From the NCBI RefSeq assembly GCF_038502225.1, contig NW_027196398.1:1-64000 (forward strand): a stretch of 64,000 nucleotides of DNA, given 5' to 3'. The stretch is from Cherax quadricarinatus (Eukaryota > Arthropoda > Malacostraca > Decapoda > Parastacidae). Of the stretch, positions 55,366 through 64,000 are shown piece by piece; position 1 is the stretch's first letter; each line of letters opens with the position of its first letter. A program made the translations under genes and the position numbers. The notes under the pieces are model-generated. The model was not told the origin of the DNA. It did not search any database and saw only the letters and a list, made by a program, of their open reading frames with translations.

Positions 55366-56029
55366 GAATTATTATTATTATAATCAAAAAGAAGCGCTTA
55401 GCCACAAGGGCTATACAGCGGAACAAAGAGAAGAACATTACATGCACAAGGATGACTTTCCAAGGTAACAGGTACTAAGTCATATACCATGAGATATTAC
55501 AGACTGGAGAACACTTCGACCAGTCTACGCACAATTTAGATAAATCCATCACTACCCTGACACCAACGAACACGTGAACACGTCAAAACCAAGAAGATCA
55601 TATAGGCAGAACACAGCCAAGTGAGAGCAGAACACCGTGCCTTGAAAGTATCATGCAGGGAGCTTCCTGCATGATACTTCCTGCTTGCTCCCGCAAGACT
55701 TCTGAGCCACCATCTTCCTCCACAAGAAACTCTTCCATGAAAAAAGTTTACCCACCCATGAAATGAATATTCATGTAGAGAGAGCATCTGTATACAGGTG
55801 TTCAAGAGATGGCCATTGCTGTATACATCCTCGTTTACTTTCATAATTACGAAAAATGTAAACCACACACACCCATTATCAAGAAACAAAAGAGTCTGCC
55901 CATCCCCCCCCCCCCCGATCCTCTCCCTCCCACCTTCATCCATTGTTATTCTTCCCTGTCCTGCCTCATTACCGTCCTTATCAAGCCTCTGGTCATAGTT
56001 CCTTCGTTCATTCTCTGAATCTAGCACGA
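55366..56029. other. No gene recognised; SINE-like scrap at left edge
   Basis: 55,366-55,425 has ATTATTATTATAATC, GAAGCGCTTAGCCAC and GGCTATACAGCG, a fragment of the GAAGCGCT repeat family. An inverted repeat AAGTATCATGCAGG/CCTGCATGATACTT lies at 55,646-55,680, and a C13 run near 55,903-55,916. The 170-codon minus-strand frame here has no recognisable domain. Confidence 0.4.
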
Positions 56030-56190
56030 TTATTATTATTATAATCAAGGGAGAAGCGCTAAACCCAGAGGATTATACAGCGCCTGGGGGGGGATGTGGA
56101 AGGCATTCAGGCTTAATTCGGAGCACAGATCCAATTTCCTAAACAGCCCCTCACCAACATCAAGGAACCTTCCTTGAGAGGAATCTAGCA
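56030..56190. mobile_element. SINE-like repeat (GAAGCGCTAAACCC family), copy 2
   Basis: ATTATAATCAAGGGAGAAGC, GCTAAACCCAGAGGATTATA, CAGCGCCTGGGGGG, GATGTGGAAGGCATTCAGG and CATCAAGGAACCTTCCTTGA. Same order as 40,215-40,440. Confidence 0.65.
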
Positions 56191-56594
56191 CGAGATATCG
56201 TCAACAACAGCATGATTACCTTGTGAGACACAAGATACAACGACTGACACTTGAATGCATCAGCTGCCACTCACATGTCTTACATACGATTTGTGACATT
56301 CGAATACGAACAAAGCTGGATCAAGAAGACACTTTCCTACAGGGCTTTCCCAGTGTTCGAACTGTCTGAACTTGGATTCAGAATAGCCGACATGGTTGGT
56401 TTATGATGTATTGTCGAGCAATTTGGCAAACTGCGCAGAGGCAAGTACGTTCTATCTGAGGCCATAATTCAAAGCTAGGACCATAGGCGCAGTCTCGGTG
56501 GCACACTGATGCACTGATCATGAGGAGAATGTACCAGGGAGCAATGTTATGTAAGCGGCAGTGAGAGCTAATTGCTAACTAAATTAACCATTAC

Positions 56595-56599
<5 letters not shown>
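56191..56599. other. No feature recognised
   Basis: Non-repetitive DNA without a long open frame. Confidence 0.4.
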
Positions 56600-56625
<26 letters not shown>

Positions 56626-56740
56626 AGTGTGTGTGTGCGTGTGTGCGTGTGTGTACTCACCTGTTTGTACTCACCTATTTGTGGTTGCTTTGTACTCACC
56701 TAGTTGAGGTTGCAGGGGTCGAGTCCGAGCTCCTGTGTGT

Positions 56741-56780
<40 letters not shown>

Positions 56781-56890
56781 AGACAATTGTACTCACCTAT
56801 CCGTGTTTGTTGGGTTCCAGTCTGAGCTCCTGGCCCCGCCTCTCTGGTGGCCGCTAGCTGACCCCACTCTCTCCTGGCTGCGGGTGACAT
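56600..56890 (-). mobile_element. GT runs with LINE 3'-end fragments
   Basis: Two GT runs (56,600-56,655 and 56,735-56,778) are each followed by TACTCACCTATTTGTGGTTG-type sequence and GAGCTCCTGGCCCCGCCTC. These are 3' untranslated ends of the LINE family at 15,742, in minus orientation. No reverse transcriptase is attached. Confidence 0.65.
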
Positions 56891-57096
56891 ATATACTTAA
56901 ATTAAAGATTCTTGAAGAGATCTCAGATGCCATAAATCACATACTGAAGTACGAAATTTTGAATAATTAGGGAAATGGAACTGTAGAAGAGATTGAAAGG
57001 AGGAATATTATTAATCCAAACTAGTGAATAGGAAACTTTTTAAGAGTCGGTGAAATCTTGGAAGTTGAACTTTACGGTAAATCAATATAAATATTG
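56891..57096. other. No feature recognised
   Basis: AT-rich, short. Confidence 0.4.
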
Positions 57097-57290
57097 CACA
57101 AATAACCCGCACATAAAAGAGAGAAGCTTACGACGACGTTTCGGTCCGACTTGGACCAATGACAAAGTCACGCTGTGACTTTGTCAATGGTCCAAGTAGG
57201 ACCGAAACGTCGCCGTAAACTTCTCTCTTTTATGTGCGGGTTATTTGTGTATCGTTCCAGTCACGGTATTGTGCCTTTTTTTGTTATTCA
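57097..57290. mobile_element. Family B hammerhead-like repeat, head-to-head pair
   Basis: Two copies face each other around 57,175: AATAACCCGCACATAAAAGA ... ACGACGTTTCGGTCC, then TGACTTTGTCAATGG ... GGACCGAAACGTCG ... TTTTATGTGCGGGTTATT. Arms of about 75 bp are nearly identical. Only the right arm continues through ACCGTGA-type sequence to ATTGTGCC. Confidence 0.65.
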
Positions 57291-57793
57291 CTATAAATAA
57301 TGATTGAAATCCAGAAGTGTATACATGTGATCTTTTCCACAGATTGTCGGTATCACCATATTACTTACAATCAATATTACTTACAATCAATATTACTTAC
57401 AATCATATTATTTAAAATCAATTATGCGTGTATCCCTGTTTTTTAATTTTTTACAGAGACAGCATTGCTAATAAAGATATGTCTTATTTGAAAATTTTTG
57501 GGTTACATTTATGAGAATAGGCATTTTAAATTACACTCTCAAAAGAGCCAGTGGTATAACCAAATATATTTCTTCTAGAGCGTGTAATGAACAGAACTGA
57601 TACAGTGGAAGCAGACTACAGACAGGAATTAAAAATTATTTGTGGAAGGTTTGTTTCACATCAGATTGAGCCAATGAAAGAAGTAGTGACATGAAGCAGT
57701 TGAAGACATGATCATAAGTAGGCGGGGTCCACTAGTGAAGTAGGTCACTCCAAAATATGGGGCGAAAATCTAATAATGGAGTTGTAAAATACT
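57291..57793. other. No feature recognised
   Basis: AT-rich. Three copies of CAATATTACTTACAAT lie at 57,360-57,410. No gene. Confidence 0.45.
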
Positions 57794-59505
57794 TTGAGTG
57801 ATGCAACAGTGAAGATGTGGAGTGATGCAACAGTGAAGATGTGGAGTGATGCAGCAGTGAAGATGTGGAGTGTTGCAGCAGTGAAGATGTGGAGTGATGC
57901 AACAGTGAAGATGTGGAGTGATGCAACAGTGAAGATGTGGAGTGATGTAGCAGTGAAGATGTGGAGTGATGCAGCAGTGAAGATGTGGAGTGATGCAGCA
58001 GTGAAGATGTGGAGTGATGCAACAGTGAAGATGTGGAGTGATGCAGCAGTGAAGATGTGGAGTGTTGCAGCAGTGAAGATGTGGAGTGATGCAGCAGTGA
58101 AGATGTGGAGTGATGCAGCAGTGAAGATGTGGAGTGATGCAGCAGTGAAGATGTGGAGTGATGCAGCAGTGAAGATGTGGAGTGATGCAGCAGTGAAGAT
58201 GTGGAGTGATGCAACAGTGAAGATGTGGAGTGATGCAGCAGTGAAGATGTGGAGTGATGCAACAGATGAATATGTGGAGTGATGCAGCAGAGAAGAAGTG
58301 GAGTGATGCAGCAGTGAAGATGTGGAGTGATGCAACAGATGAAGATGTGGAGTGATGCAGCAGTGAAGATGTGGAGTGATGCAAAAGTGAAGATGTGGAG
58401 TGATGCAACAGTGAAGATGTGGAGTGATGCAACAGTGAAGATGTGGAGTGATGCAACAGTGAAGATGTGGAGTGATGCAGCAGTGAAGATGTGGAGTGAT
58501 GCAGCAGTGAAGATGTGGAGTGATGCAGCAGTGAAGATGTGGAGTGATGCAGCAGTGAAGATGTGGAGTGATGCAACAGTGAAGATGTGGAGTGATGCAG
58601 CAGTGAAGGTGTGGAGTGATGCAGCGGTGAATATGTGGAGTGATGCAGCAGTGAAGATGTGGAGTGATACAACAGCGAAGATGTGGAGTGATGCAACAGT
58701 GAAGATGTGGAGTGATGCAGCAGTGAAGATGTGGAGTGATGCAGCAGTGAAGATGTGGAGTGATGCAACAGTGAAGATGTGGAGTGATGCAACAGTGAAG
58801 ATGTGGAGTGATGCAGCAGTGAAGATGTGGAGTGATGCAGCAGTGAAGATGTGGAGTGATGCAGCAGTGAAGATGTGGAGTGATGCAGCAGTGAAGATGT
58901 GGAGTGATGCAGCAGATGAAGATGTGGAGTGATGCAACAGATGAATATGTGGAGTGATGCAGCAGTGAAGATGTGGAGTGATGCAGCAGTGAAGATGTGG
59001 AGTGATGCAGCAGATGAAGATGTGGAGTGATGCAACAGATGAAGATGTGGAGTGATGCAACAGATGAAGATGTGGAGTGATGCAACAGATGAAGATGTGG
59101 AGTGATGCAACAGATGAAGATGTGGAGTGATGCAACAGATGAATATGTGGAGTGATGCAGCAGAGAAGAAGTGGAGTGATGCAACAGATGAAGATGTGGA
59201 GTGATGCAACAGATGAAGATGTGGAGTGATGCAACAGATGAAGATGTGGAGTGATGCAACAGATGAAGATGTGGAGTGATGCAACAGATGAAGATGTGGA
59301 GTGATGCAACAGATGAAGATGTGGAGTGATGCAACAGATGAAGATGTGGAGTGATGCAACAGATGAAGATGTGGAGTGATGCAACAGATGAAGATGTGGA
59401 GTGATGCAACAGATGAAGATGTGGAGTGATGCAACAGATGAAGATGTGGAGTGATGCAACAGATGAAGATGTGGAGTGATGCAACAGATGAAGATGTGGA
59501 GTGAC
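57794..59505. repeat. 24/25-bp satellite array, about 70 units
   Basis: Units are AGTGATGCAGCAGTGAAGAT plus GTGG (24 bp) in the left two-thirds and AGTGATGCAACAGATGAAGA plus TGTGG (25 bp) in the right third, with a mixed zone near 58,900-59,160. The 24-bp units keep all frames open over more than 500 codons, which produces long but meaningless frames on both strands. Confidence 0.95.
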
Positions 59506-60520
59506 GTATATTACAAAACATTAGTTTAACACAAAAACACCAAACAAACACTACAATTTATAATCTTGACTATTAATAAACTTTTGCATAAATACATAAG
59601 GAGTCTTTATCTTAGATACAGCTTCATATTTTATATACAAATTCACAAAATATCAAGTAAAAAGTATCATAATAACCGTAGTGACTCAGTGCCATATGTC
59701 ACTGTCCTCTTCGGGTGTCTTACGACACTACCAATCCCAGTGTCATAATACTCCATCTTCGTGTCGATTGACACTTCCTTGTCACCGTGTTATCAGGCAT
59801 ACCGTCTCCGTGGTATCCACGACACCTGACACACCGTCTCCGTGGTATCCACGACACTTGACACACCGTTTCCGTGGTATTCTGACACTGCCTTTTCACC
59901 GGTGCCATGACAGTCTCTAAGGAAGCCTTTTCACCGCGTCGTTTGACACTTCAACACTCAGAGTTACACGACCCTTTCTAACTTATGTGTCGTATCACTT
60001 GACACTCACCGTGTTACCACACCTTCAACTTTACTGAATACTTGTGTGTCAGAGTCACCTAAGACACAACGCTCACAGGGTCTAACACCCTGGCTTTCCA
60101 CAATGCTTCTCTCCGTGTCACCTGACACACGCTCACCGGGCTACACACACCCTGGCTTTCCACGTCCGCCCTCTACAGAGACTCACAGGTCCCTAAGGTC
60201 TGCTAGAGAAGAATAAGTCAGCAGGTGTCCACTCCGTGAGGCAATCTGGTGAGCACTCTCAAAGGCCAGTAAATGTACGCCTTGAGGCAGTCTGGTGAAC
60301 ACTCATAGTAAGGCCTAGATGGCACCAGCAGGTCTATTCGTGAGAGTCTGGTGAATACAAGGCCAGTCACCAGCAGGTGTAGAGTATGGTGAATACTGTC
60401 AAAGGCCAGCTCAGCAGTCTCCACATTGGGTTTGATGACTTACCCCGTGGTACTGCCGGCCTGCAGATTATCTTCTTAACCACCAGTTTGGTAGCAGGCC
60501 GCAACAATGCAATAATGAAG
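59506..60520. other. Spacer between two satellite blocks; no gene
   Basis: 59,680-60,140 has loose repeats of CCGTGTYATCWGACAC and GTGGTATCCACGACAC. 60,215-60,420 has three loose copies of GAGGCAGTCTGGTGAACACT. Nothing coding is seen. Confidence 0.5.
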
Positions 60521-61271
60521 ATGCTAAGTGATGCAGTGATGCAACAGCAGTTGAAGATGTGGAGTGATGCAGCAGTTGAAGATGTGGAGTGAAGCAGTTG
60601 AAGATGTGGAGTGATGCAGCAGTGGAGTGCAGCAGTTGAAGATGTGGAGTGATGCAGCAGTTGAAGATGTGGAGTGATGCAGCAGTTGAAGATGTGGAGT
60701 GATGCAGCAGTTGAAGATGTGGAGTGATGCAGCAGTTGAAGATGTGGAGTGATGTAGCAGTGAAGATGTGGAGTGATGCAGCAGTTGAAGATGTGGAGTG
60801 ATGCAGCAGTTGAAGATGTGGAGTGATGCAGCAGCAGTTGAAGATGTGGAGTGATGTAGCAGTTGAAGATGTGGAGTGATGTAGCAGTTGAAGATGTGGA
60901 GTGATGTAGCAGTTGAAGATGTGGAGTGATGTAGCAGTTGAAGATGTGGAGTGATGTAGCAGTTGAAGATGTGGAGTGATGCAGCAGTTGAAGATGTGGA
61001 GTGATGCAGCAGTTGAAGATGTGGAGTGATGTAGCAGTTGATAGCAGTGAAGAGTGATGTAGCAGTTGAAGATGTGGAGTGATGCAGCAGTTGAAGATGT
61101 GGAGTGATGCAGCAGTTGAAGATGTGGAGTGATGCAGCAGTTGAAGATGTGGAGTGATGGATCAGTTGAAGATGTGGAGTGATGCAGCAGTTGAAGATGT
61201 GGAGTGATGCAGCAGTTGAAGATGTGGAGTGATGCAGCAGTTGAAGATGTGGAGTGATGTAGCAGTGAAGA
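60521..61271. repeat. 25-bp satellite array, second block
   Basis: About thirty units of GATGCAGCAGTTGAAGATGT plus GGAGT, related to 57,794-59,505 but with TTGAAG in place of TGAAG. The right end is interrupted by the fold-back element; the satellite resumes at 62,046-62,080. Confidence 0.95.
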
Positions 61272-61347
61272 TTTGTAGATGAATGGTTCAGAGAACCGAC
61301 ATGTTGATAAATTAGACACATGTGCAACTCTTGGGTATCTTTATTGA

Positions 61348-61383
61348 GGAAACGTTTCGCCACACAGTGGCTTCATCAGTCCA
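61348..61383 (-). ncRNA. Candidate hammerhead ribozyme core, left arm
   Basis: Same core as at 36,209-36,244: on the minus strand GGA, CTGATGA, GCCACTGTGTGGC, GAAACGTT, TCC. Confidence 0.5.
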
Positions 61384-61970
61384 TACGTAGGAGAAACTTG
61401 AAGAACAGGAGGAGAATGAGGTAATCAGTCCCTCAACCTTGAGTCGATGTGTTCAGTCCATCAATCTTGAATAGAATACGGCATATGAGCGGAGAAGCAG
61501 CTTATAAACCGTATGGCAGGAGAGGTGCAGTAGTCATAGGTGGTGTCACATTTGTTCAATGTGGAAGTAGGTCGTGCCCAAGAATTAGGCAAGCGAAGAA
61601 TTCCTAAGTATTAAGATCCCAAGAAGTTGCAGTGTCTGACAGGTTTGTAGATGAAGATACCCAAGAGTGGCACATGTGTCTAATTTATCAACATGTCGGT
61701 TCTCTGAACCATTCATCTACAAACCTGTCAGACACTGCAACTTCTTGGGATCTTAATACTTAGGAATTCTTCGCTTGCACGACCTACTTCCACATTGAAC
61801 AAATGTGACACCACCTATGACTACTGCACCTCTCCTGCCATACGGTTTATAAGCTGCTTCTCCGCTCACATGCCGTATTCTTTTCAAGATTGATGGACTG
61901 AACACATTGAGTCAAGGTTGAGGGACTGATTACCTCATTCTCCTCCTGTTCTTCAAGTTTCTCCTACGTA

Positions 61971-62006
61971 TGGACTGATGAAGCCACTGTGTGGCGAAAC
62001 GTTTCC
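61971..62006 (+). ncRNA. Candidate hammerhead ribozyme core, right arm
   Basis: Plus strand GGACTGATGAAGCCACTGTG then TGGCGAAACGTTTCC. All bases of the CTGATGA and GAAA boxes are present, with a 4-bp stem II and a palindromic ACGT stem III. Confidence 0.5.
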
Positions 62007-62080
62007 TCAATAAAGATACCCAAGAGTTGCACATGTGTCTAATTTATCAGCAGTGAAGATGTGGAGTGACGCAGCAGTTG

Positions 62081-62289
62081 AAGATGTGGTACAATGCGTA
62101 TATGACAGCCAGTTCCTTGGCTTAAATATCTTAAATATATATTTACAGTTCAGCCGGTTTTTTTTTAATTGCTGAAATATTTTCTTCTTAGATTTTGCAG
62201 ATGCGGCCTCGGATGCAGCTAATTAATCTTATGTCTATAAATTTTTGCGTCACTGGCAGGCATCCTGGGCATCCCTCGGGTCCCCATTG
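62081..62289. other. No feature recognised
   Basis: Short AT-rich spacer. Confidence 0.4.
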
Positions 62290-62440
62290 TGCAGCGACAC
62301 CCCGGCTGGAAACCACTGCTAAGCGACACCCCGGCTGGAAACCACTGCTCAGCGACACCCCGGCTGGAAACCACTGCTCAGTGACACCCCGGCTGGAAAA
62401 CACTGCTCAGTGACACCCCGGCTGGAAACCACTGCTCTAC
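62290..62440. repeat. Minisatellite, five units of 29 bp
   Basis: Units CGACACCCCGGCTGGAAACC followed by ACTGCTCAG, with single-base variants. Confidence 0.92.
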
Positions 62441-64000
62441 TGTTTAATAGCAAACAAACATATACGATTGAGATTTGATAGAAAAATACCGGTAACCCAG
62501 GCGTAGCACAAACGTGTAAATGCATATCCTCTCTGCTGTGTCAATTTGAAGTTAGTGGTAACATCAAACAAATATTTATTCAACTTCATGTAATCAAGCC
62601 AGTGATGCATATTACTACAGTCAGGTTATTCATTTATTTTTGGTTTCATCCACATGAAAATATAAAAGGGCGACACTAGCTATATAAATTTAGTTATGTC
62701 TGTCACTTTTCAATAGTTTCATTCGCATATCATATAACAGAGACGTAATTATCAGTGTATTATAACCAAAATATATAATATAATAACAATAATAATGATA
62801 ATATCTTTTACATTTTTTCTTCCTCATATCTTCGTTTTTATTTTGCTCATAACACGAGAAAGTCTCATTCAATGAGGTTAAAATTCTCAGAGCTAGGGTA
62901 CGGTAACTAGGGCAATATTCTGGGCACAATTAATATGTGAATGTGCCCTAGGATCTAAGTTGATAAACCCAATTCCAGCATCTTGCCGTAGCTTTAAACA
63001 TTAAAAAATGGTGATTTCTAATTCGACGAGGATGGAAAGTGAATATCAGATTTGCAAGTGGCCATCTGTCATTTTTTTCTGTAAATAACGATATTTTTAT
63101 CCTGTTAAATCACGTTAAATAACGAGTCTACCTCTTTTGAATGGCTACAATATTTTTTTGGTTGATGCACCTATCAAGTTCCGTATGTGTGCAGGGAACT
63201 TTGTCAATGTCCAAAATAGCCTTTTTCATATAGATCTGCACCCTCAAGCTGTAGCTTGAGGGTGCTTCTTCTTGGTGTCAAATAATCTGCCTTGGTGAGT
63301 TTAAAAAAAGAAAGAAAGGTTTTGGCTGTTATCGAGTTTCAATTTACCAATTATAATATTAATGATACTGGTTTCAGTACAACAGCTAAATAATGCCTCG
63401 TCATATCAGCATTAAACAGTTAAGTTGATGAATTACATAAAAAGGATAACACCTTTTAAGTTAGACTGTTAAAGTGCAAATTTGAAATTACAGAACTACT
63501 ACTACTAATACTACTACTACTACTAATAATAATAATAATAATAATAGACAGAAGGATCATATAGTGCTGTCAGAAGGAATATGCTAAAAGATGAATGTGT
63601 GAGAGTTGGAAAGGAATGAGGGGGGGAAAAGTGAGAAGTATACAAAGGTAAGGTTTAGTTAGGGTAGCGGAGAGTGTAAACGGTAAAATAAAATAAAAAT
63701 TGGTGAAATAGGTTAGTTTTTGTTAAAAGTTAGATAAAGTCTCCTTCAAAAGAGGGACTTTCAGCGAGGTTAGTTAAAATCAATTAGGTGGAGCGGTGAA
63801 GACGTCGGAACTGAAATCTGCGTGCCTGCTCATAGACAGATATGGTAAATTGATAAAATCAACCTGGTATTCTTAAATTGGGGCCGGATGTGTTTCCATG
63901 AGGTATCCGTGATGAAAAGTCTGTGACCGACAAACAGGCGAGAAATTGTAATCTCCCACACGCTACAATTATGAGAAAATGGCCAGAAACCCAAACGTGA
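62441..64000. other. No gene recognised
   Basis: AT-rich DNA with (TACTAC)n and (AAT)n runs at 63,495-63,545. A perfect hairpin (GCACCCTCAAGCT, 2-nt loop, AGCTTGAGGGTGC) lies at 63,238-63,265. No coding signal is seen up to the window end. Confidence 0.45.

Larger units (their letters stand above)
61272..62049. mobile_element. Fold-back Penelope-like element inserted in the satellite
   Basis: Two arms of about 330-370 bp are inverted copies. The left arm starts TTGTAGATGAATGGTTCAGA and runs through AACTCTTGGGTATCTTTATT, the hammerhead core and GAACAGGAGGAGAATGAGGT to GAAGAATTCCTAAGTATTAA. The right arm reverses this order and ends TGTGTCTAATTTATCA at 62,049. Around the centre, CACATGTGTCTAATTTATCA and TTCTCTGAACCATTCATCTA occur once more. 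No reverse transcriptase is present. Confidence 0.8.

Noticed and set aside
55536..56048. Minus-strand frame of 170 codons
   Set aside because: It crosses a SINE-like edge, a C13 run and an inverted repeat, has no known domain and no promoter or splice context.
57732..59551. Three overlapping minus-strand open frames of 575-593 codons
   Set aside because: They are the 24-bp satellite read in all three frames; equal openness of frames and strands shows periodicity, not coding.
60468..61363. Minus-strand open frames of about 280 codons
   Set aside because: Second satellite block; same reasoning, and one frame runs on into the Penelope-like arm.

Overview
The window looks like nuclear DNA of a decapod crustacean, most likely a crayfish relative. 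This rests on the very high load of TA, GT and ATT microsatellites and minisatellites, on several LINE, SINE-like and Penelope-like repeat families I associate with decapod genomes, and on the absence of any bacterial gene organisation. The lineage is an inference from repeats, not from a marker gene. I found no convincing host protein-coding gene, rRNA or intact tRNA gene.

Layout. 1-22,300: repeat-dominated DNA with a LINE endonuclease relic (1,037-2,135), a 6.4 kb array of a 23-bp satellite (3,951-10,337), many minisatellites, and two decayed LINE reverse transcriptases (15,742-19,035, minus strand). 22,300-22,640: a tandem array of a unit related to the provirus terminal repeat. 22,641-35,612: an almost complete Maverick/Polinton (adintovirus-type) provirus bounded by inverted repeats. 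35,613-43,650: TA arrays, a hammerhead-type repeat and SINE-like pieces. 43,650-48,655: a LINE 3' fragment and a nearly full-length CR1-like LINE with a PHD and CCCH zinc-finger ORF1. 48,656-57,790: further LINE, MITE and hammerhead-type repeats. 57,794-62,080: a 24/25-bp satellite interrupted by a fold-back Penelope-like element. 62,081-64,000: mostly unannotated DNA.

The provirus is the main content. A leftward set encodes a packaging ATPase, a DDE integrase with a C-terminal chromodomain, a small conserved protein, a 181-aa protein, a penton-like minor capsid protein, a pVI/pX-like protein, a major capsid protein, an adenovirus-type cysteine protease and an unrecognised 190-aa protein. A rightward gene encodes a protein-primed family B DNA polymerase that reads as a three-exon gene with consensus splice sites. 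Polymerase plus integrase would replicate and insert the element; the ATPase, capsid proteins and protease would build and fill a virion.

Several layers of control are visible: TATA boxes about 50 bp upstream of most leftward start codons, ATGA stop/start overlaps, a duplicated polymerase core promoter in a repeat-rich divergent region, TGACGTCA sites within the terminal repeats, and one poly(A) signal sequence present in both terminal repeats that would end both outermost transcripts. The large genes are open. Two small genes (penton and the small conserved protein) carry frame breaks at homopolymer runs, so the copy is either recently inactivated or affected by assembly errors.
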